Shown here one piece after another: positions 60,801 to 64,000 of a stretch of DNA of 64,000 bases. The stretch lies in contig NZ_JAQZSJ010000010.1 in NCBI RefSeq assembly GCF_029360585.1, positions 124,001-188,000 on the forward strand, in the 5' to 3' direction. A model generated the notes under the pieces. The model was not told where the DNA came from, made no database searches, and saw nothing but the letters and a program-made list of their open reading frames with translations. Each line of letters opens with the position of its first letter. The stretch's first letter is position 1. The stretch comes from Cohnella caldifontis (GTDB lineage: Bacteria > Bacillota > Bacilli > Paenibacillales > Paenibacillaceae). Position numbers and translations under genes: made by a program.

Positions 60801-61338
60801 ATCGGCCGGCCAGCTCCTGCTCCATGTCCCCATACACCAAAGCCAGATCGTGCAGCTTGTCGGCCAGAAGCGGCAGCTGTTTCTGCCCGCGCACATCCGG
60901 ACTTCCCGCGGTTTCCGCCATCCGGCCCGGAGGGAGCGCGTAGCGCTTCCACTCCGTCAACAGTTCGTTGATCCGGGCGATCAGCCCGTTTTCCGAGGGG
61001 CCTCCCCGGAATAGGCGAAGCTCGCCCCGGCGGTTTTCCAAAATTTTATGTAACAGCATCGCTTTGCCGTTCTCATGGATCGGAACGACGGCGAGTCCGC
61101 CCGTTTCCTGCAAAATCCGGAACGCCAACCGGCGGAAGCTGAGCACCTGCGCGCGCAGGAATCCCGGAATGCCGGGCGTCCCCGCCATCGCCCGCTCCGC
61201 CTGGAACGTGGCTTGCTCCGGCACGATGAGCAAAAGCGGCGGACCGAGCGGATCCCCGCGCAGCCGGTCCCGGATCTCATCCAGGCAAAACCGGGTTTTG
61301 CCGCTGCCGGAGCGGCCGGTTACGAGCCTCAGCGACAT
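57802..61338 (-). CDS. addB: Helicase-nuclease AddAB, subunit AddB
   Basis: A 1178-residue subunit: Walker A-like VTGRSGSGKTRFCLDEI at the N-terminus, and a C-terminal nuclease with LLRIMDYKSGAVKLKLDEVA. Four cysteines for the Fe-S cluster are present: one in FVACPFRHFA and the C-terminal group CQFCEYRPVC. AddB recognises Chi and supplies the second nuclease. Order addB-addA with an ATGA overlap is the B. subtilis arrangement. Confidence 0.95.
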   Translation of the reverse strand: MSLRLVTGRSGSGKTRFCLDEIRDRLRGDPLGPPLLLIVPEQATFQAERAMAGTPGIPGFLRAQVLSFRRLAFRILQETGGLAVVPIHENGKAMLLHKILENRRGELRLFRGGPSENGLIARINELLTEWKRYALPPGRMAETAGSPDVRGQKQLPLLADKLHDLALVYGDMEQELAGRWMDGEDMLARLAEGAAASAWLAEAEIWLDGFHGFTPGELAVVEALMRRSVRVTAALCVDRPYGAGEKPDELLTFHPAAETSAKLCELAQSAGIPIEPAVVLTPETNPRFSGNPVLAFLESRWESRSAVWPGDPAALRPDAPGCGLSLHAASNRRAEAEAAARDMLRQVREEGRRWRDLAVFVRGVDDYADLLSAVLNDYGIPFYLDGKAAVSHHPLVELVRSALECVTGGWKADAVFRCAKTDLLGVPGQRPSRDDVDRLENYALAAGIEGWRWHDDRMWRPLSRGDLEDEEPAPEETETRMNRLLSVRDALLGPLRALEERLKKAGSVRGMCEAVYRFLEETGAADRLERFAAADAAAGRPGRAAMHRPLWDGVMNLLDQLVELTGSLTMDAALFAGMIDAGLEELKLGAVPPSLDAVLVGSPERTRSDRLKIVYFLGVNDGVLPKRIPENGLLSEQEREWLADAGLAMAPGARRRLLDENFLAYLAFTTPSDHLWISWPLADDEGSGLLPSEWIGRLKRRFPGIPVRSEALEPAAGESEEAQLAYAVHPGRALTHLLGRLRMLRLGERPAAGWWSVHNWLSERAEWRDKHRRLLASLTYTNEERPLSPETSLLLYGDRLRASVSRIERFVACPFRHFASHGLRLRERQLYRVDAPDIGQLFHAALRQTTEKLLAPGILAADSSDWQREAAAAVERLLPRVQSRILLSSRRHEVMARKLRDIVAQASAMLGEQARVSDFRPVGLELGFGPDAPLPPLTLDLGGGRAMEIAGRIDRVDAAETPEGLLLRIMDYKSGAVKLKLDEVAHGLSLQMLAYLDVVVTSAPHWLGRPAKPAGVLYFHVRNPLIPTTNGMSKEEAQAAMLRQFRMQGLLLADGDAVKRMDVTLERNPKSAVVPVEFKKDGTFSARSQVADKDQWDVLRSSVRGQIRKIGKRIVSGDVAIAPYRMERRSPCQFCEYRPVCQFDPQLDGNAYQVLAKPGSREEVWHKLARAAEGREPE

Positions 61339-61494
61339 CCGTGTCCCTCCCCGTTAAACTCGTCCCTGCCATTGTACCATACCCGCGTCCATGCGCACAG
61401 ACGTTCGCGGTTACCGGGAATCCCGGTCGGCATTCATGTCTTGTCCATGCCGGTCATAGGCTTGGATAGGACAAGGAAAGGCGGGATATGCCGA

Positions 61495-62478
61495 ATGGCG
61501 CTCAAACTGGTGTTGTTTTCGGTCGTCGGATTCGCCCTGCTGATCGGCGGCATGAAGCTGACGGAAGCCGCGCTCACGAGATGGGCGGGCAACCGGCTGG
61601 CTTCGTGGCTGCAGACCGCGACGTCTACGCCGCTCCGCGGTTTTCTGTTCGGCACGGCCGCGTCGGCTTCCCTGCAAAGCAGCACCGCGGTCACCGTGCT
61701 GACCATCGGCTTCGTCAACGCGGGGTGGATCGATTTTTCCCGCAGCTTCGGCATCATCCTGGGGACGAACGTCGGGACGACCCTGACGACGGAGATCATG
61801 AGCCTGCAGCTGCACCGATACGGCTGGGCCTTGCTGGCGGCAGCCTTCACCGGATGGCTATGGACGGCGGTGAAAGCGGAAATGGGGACAAACGGAGCGG
61901 CGCCGAGGGGATCCTTGGTGCCGCTCCGCTACGGATCCGTCGCGCTCGCGGGATTCGGCTTTTTGCTGATCGGATTCGAAATCCTGCTCGGGATGGGGAG
62001 CGTGCTGCAGCAAAGCGACCTTTTCGTGTCGCTGATGGATACGGCGGCGGACCATCCGCTCGTCGGCTTGCTGGGCGGCGCCGCGCTTACCGCGATCGTC
62101 CACTCCAGCTCCGCCGTCATCGGCATGGGCATGGCGGCCGCCGGCACCGGCGCGATGTCTCCGGAGGCCGGCATCGCCGTCGTGCTCGGCGCCAACGTCG
62201 GCACTTGCTTCACCGGCCTTGTGGCCTCCCTCGGCGGCGGTCCGGGCGGCCGGTTCGTGGCGCTCACCCAGCTGGCGCTCAACGTGGCCGGCGCGCTCCT
62301 CTTCCTGCCGCTGATGCCGCTGCTGCAAGGCGCCGCGGCGATGTTGTCCCCCGGAGACCCGTCCGCCCAGATCGCCCACGCCCAGACGATCTTCAACGCC
62401 GCGTGCTCGATCGCGGCGCTGCCGCTCGCGTATTGGCCGTGGCGAAGCAAGCGGGGGCCCGGAGTGTATTCTACTTAA
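61495..62478 (+). CDS. Na+/phosphate symporter-family membrane protein
   Basis: A 327-residue PNaS-type transporter with the two inverted repeats marked by LQSSTAVTVLTIGF and VHSSSAVIGMGMAA, and GTNVGTTLTTE / GANVGTCFTGL. About eight membrane helices. There is no PhoU-like tail, so it is the short form. ATG 61495 (MALKLVLF); the upstream in-frame DNA runs antisense to addB. Confidence 0.88.
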   Translation: MALKLVLFSVVGFALLIGGMKLTEAALTRWAGNRLASWLQTATSTPLRGFLFGTAASASLQSSTAVTVLTIGFVNAGWIDFSRSFGIILGTNVGTTLTTEIMSLQLHRYGWALLAAAFTGWLWTAVKAEMGTNGAAPRGSLVPLRYGSVALAGFGFLLIGFEILLGMGSVLQQSDLFVSLMDTAADHPLVGLLGGAALTAIVHSSSAVIGMGMAAAGTGAMSPEAGIAVVLGANVGTCFTGLVASLGGGPGGRFVALTQLALNVAGALLFLPLMPLLQGAAAMLSPGDPSAQIAHAQTIFNAACSIAALPLAYWPWRSKRGPGVYST

Positions 62479-62564
62479 ACGAATCGAACAAGCGGTAAAG
62501 CGAAAAACCCTGGCACCGTAACATACGCCAAAGGAATGGTGCACAAGAGGAACAACCTCGATTG

Positions 62565-62602
62565 AAAAAACCAGACCGCCATTACGGGAGGCCTGGTTTT
62601 TT
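62565..62602 (+). terminator. Terminator after the Na/Pi transporter gene
   Basis: AAAAAACCAG / CTGGTTTTTT stem with a T-run; loop 18 nt. The gap 62479-62793 otherwise holds only the repeat element at 62718. Confidence 0.78.
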
Positions 62603-62717
62603 GCACCGCCGCAACAGCGGACACCGTTTAGATTATCGCCCGTCCGCATACCCGCCAACGTGCCTGAAACGCGCCTTTGACGTCATGCGGGTGTCCAGAG
62701 GGCGCAGCGCCTCGGAA

Positions 62718-62790
62718 TCCCCCTCCTGGAGGAGGGGGACTTAGGGGGTGGTCGAAATAAGGGGGTGGTCGAAATAAGGGGGTGGTCGAA
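62718..62790. repeat. C/G palindrome followed by 17-bp tandem repeats
   Basis: TCCCCCTCC, TGGA, GGAGGGGGA, then three copies (62743, 62760, 62777) of AGGGGGTGGTCGAAATA at a 17-bp pitch, the last truncated. The run ends 4 bp before the stop of the rRNA methyltransferase gene. Confidence 0.85.
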
Positions 62791-62793
62791 AGC

Positions 62794-64000
62794 TCACAAC
62801 TCCGTCCGGCTGCGGACCTCGAAAACGCCGAACTTCAAATAGTGGCCTTCCTCCACGCCCGCCAGGCGCGGATGGTCGCGGCCGGCTCCCCGCCACTCGA
62901 TCAGGCGCAGCGTCTTGCCCGCGTCGCGGGCCGCTTCCTGGATCGTCTCCAGGAACAGGTCCGGCCGGACGTGGAACGAGCAGCTGGCGGTCACCAGATA
63001 GCCGCCTTCATTGAGCAGCTTCATGGCGTGCAGGTTGATGTCCTTGTACCCCCGGCAGGCGCCGGCTACCGCTTTCTTCGTCTTGGCGAACGCCGGCGGG
63101 TCCAGGATGATGACGTCCCAGGTCCGTCCCTCCGACGTCAACGGCTTCGAGGTGTCGACCTTCCCCTTGCCCTGCGCGCCCGCCGCTTCTTTGCCCCCGG
63201 CCCGCGCGGCCCGCTCTTCCCGGCCCGCCACCTGGCTCCGCAAGTACTCGAACGCGTCTTGGACGACGAACTCGACGCGGTCCGAGAACCCGTTGCGCTC
63301 CACGTTCCGCCTCGCCGTCTCGATGGCGTGCGCCGATACGTCCAGGCAGGTTACTTTCTTGGCGCCGTATCGGCAAGCATGCAGCGTAAAGCTGCCGGTA
63401 TGCGCGAAGCACTCCAGCACGGTCGCCCCGTCCCAGTAGGGGAACGTCACGACCTTCCCGTTGGGGTTCACCGGCACGGTCTCCCGTCCCCGCTCCGTCT
63501 CCCGCTCCTCCAGGCGGATGCCGCTTCTCGCCCCCCAGCCTTTCATCAAAGGCGCGATCGAGGCGCGGTTTTCCCTCTGATCATGGAAGTAACCGGTTTT
63601 CTGCCCGCCTTCGATATCCACCTCGAGGCTCAGCCCGTTCTCTTCGATTTCGACGTAACGCGGGCATTCCCCGTACAGGACGCCCTTCCGTTCCTCCAGC
63701 CCTTCCAGCGTCCGGACGCCGACGTCGCTCCGCTCATAGACGCCTGCGGGGCGGAATACCTCGATCAGCGCGGGAAGCCAGACGTCCCGGGTTTTCTCCA
63801 TGCCCAGCGTCAGCACCTGCACGACCAGCACGTCGCTGAAGCGGTCCACGATGAGGCCCGGCAAGAAATCCGCTTCCCCGTAGACGAGACGGCACGACAC
63901 CGCGTCCCCGACGAACCGGCTGCGGAACGCCGCGCAACGCTCGAAGCGGCTCCGGAAAAAAGCCGCGTCCATCGCCTCCAGCGGCGTATAGGAGACGACC
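62794..64000 (-). CDS. RlmI-like class I SAM-dependent rRNA methyltransferase (partial)
   Basis: About 400 residues without the start; the frame is open to the right edge, and the N-terminal PUA domain expected in this family lies beyond it. Seen here: a linker and RNA-binding-like region (YGEADFLPGLIVDRF), TGYFHDQRENRASI, SAM motif VLECFAHTGSFTLHACRYGA, VTCLDVSAHAIETARRNVER and catalytic-loop VIILDPPAFAKTKKA. Members methylate cytosine C5 in 23S rRNA. An Ala/Gly-rich insert (GREERAARAGGKEAAGAQGK) is unusual. Confidence 0.88.
   Translation of the reverse strand, partial: VVSYTPLEAMDAAFFRSRFERCAAFRSRFVGDAVSCRLVYGEADFLPGLIVDRFSDVLVVQVLTLGMEKTRDVWLPALIEVFRPAGVYERSDVGVRTLEGLEERKGVLYGECPRYVEIEENGLSLEVDIEGGQKTGYFHDQRENRASIAPLMKGWGARSGIRLEERETERGRETVPVNPNGKVVTFPYWDGATVLECFAHTGSFTLHACRYGAKKVTCLDVSAHAIETARRNVERNGFSDRVEFVVQDAFEYLRSQVAGREERAARAGGKEAAGAQGKGKVDTSKPLTSEGRTWDVIILDPPAFAKTKKAVAGACRGYKDINLHAMKLLNEGGYLVTASCSFHVRPDLFLETIQEAARDAGKTLRLIEWRGAGRDHPRLAGVEEGHYLKFGVFEVRSRTEL

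Noticed and set aside
59698..61014. 438-residue plus-strand frame within addB
   Set aside because: Antisense shadow with His/Arg/Gln-rich composition.

Overview
The window looks like chromosomal core DNA of a GC-rich, endospore-forming Firmicute of the Paenibacillaceae type (Paenibacillus/Cohnella-like). Reasons: Bacillus-type gene order, sporulation genes (yqfC, yqfD, a YhcN/YlaJ lipoprotein), an AddAB recombination nuclease, a T-box before glyQS, frequent GTG/TTG starts behind strong AGGAGG-type ribosome sites, and high GC. I see no rRNA, tRNA, prophage, transposase or CRISPR array.

Layout. 1-6 kb: a MidA-like methyltransferase (cut by the window edge), an exported coiled-coil protein, a solute-binding-like protein, then the ylaJ-ylaK-ylaL block. 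6-10 kb: LCP cell-wall ligase, a small protein, a YlaH-like membrane protein and typA. 10-14 kb: a 52-bp-pitch hairpin array, a protein whose 5' end is a 9-bp minisatellite, and two divergent TerC genes. 14-18 kb: thiI with its cysteine desulfurase, a lytic transglycosylase, DUF1540 and YpuI. 18-24 kb: a lipoprotein subtilase, the bdbD-bdbC thiol oxidase pair, rnpB, and a TetR regulator divergent from a frameshifted NmrA-like gene. 24-38 kb, all minus strand, follows the B. subtilis sigA-era block: yqxD-dnaG-rpoD, a membrane protein, trmK-yqfO, then cdd-era-yqzL-recO, glyQS, ppsR. 38-48.5 kb: the yqeY-ybeY block (rpsU, yqeY, nfeD, floA, a Pro-rich protein, yqfC, yqfD, phoH, yqfF, ybeY, dgkA) and a HIT hydrolase. 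48.5-53.5 kb, accessory: a TetR regulator in frame with an FAD oxidoreductase, an ECF41 sigma factor with its carboxymuconolactone decarboxylase partner, and another hairpin array. 53.7-64 kb: addB-addA, a Na/Pi transporter and a partial rRNA methyltransferase.

How it fits together. The minus-strand operons supply the macromolecular synthesis core (primase, sigma factor, glycyl-tRNA synthetase, ribosome assembly GTPase and rRNA maturation). The most unusual content is between genes. Three arrays of hairpin-forming repeats (10.0-10.6, 43.6-43.9 and 52.3-52.6 kb) have different sequences but the same 52-bp pitch, and the hairpin stems are kept by paired changes. A second, 67-bp hairpin repeat fills the glyQS leader after the T-box and has a compensated single copy near addA. 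Other points: ECF41-type promoters facing both ways, a minisatellite whose unit is a ribosome site plus start codon, and a perfect palindrome over the -10 box of the dnaG-rpoD operon.
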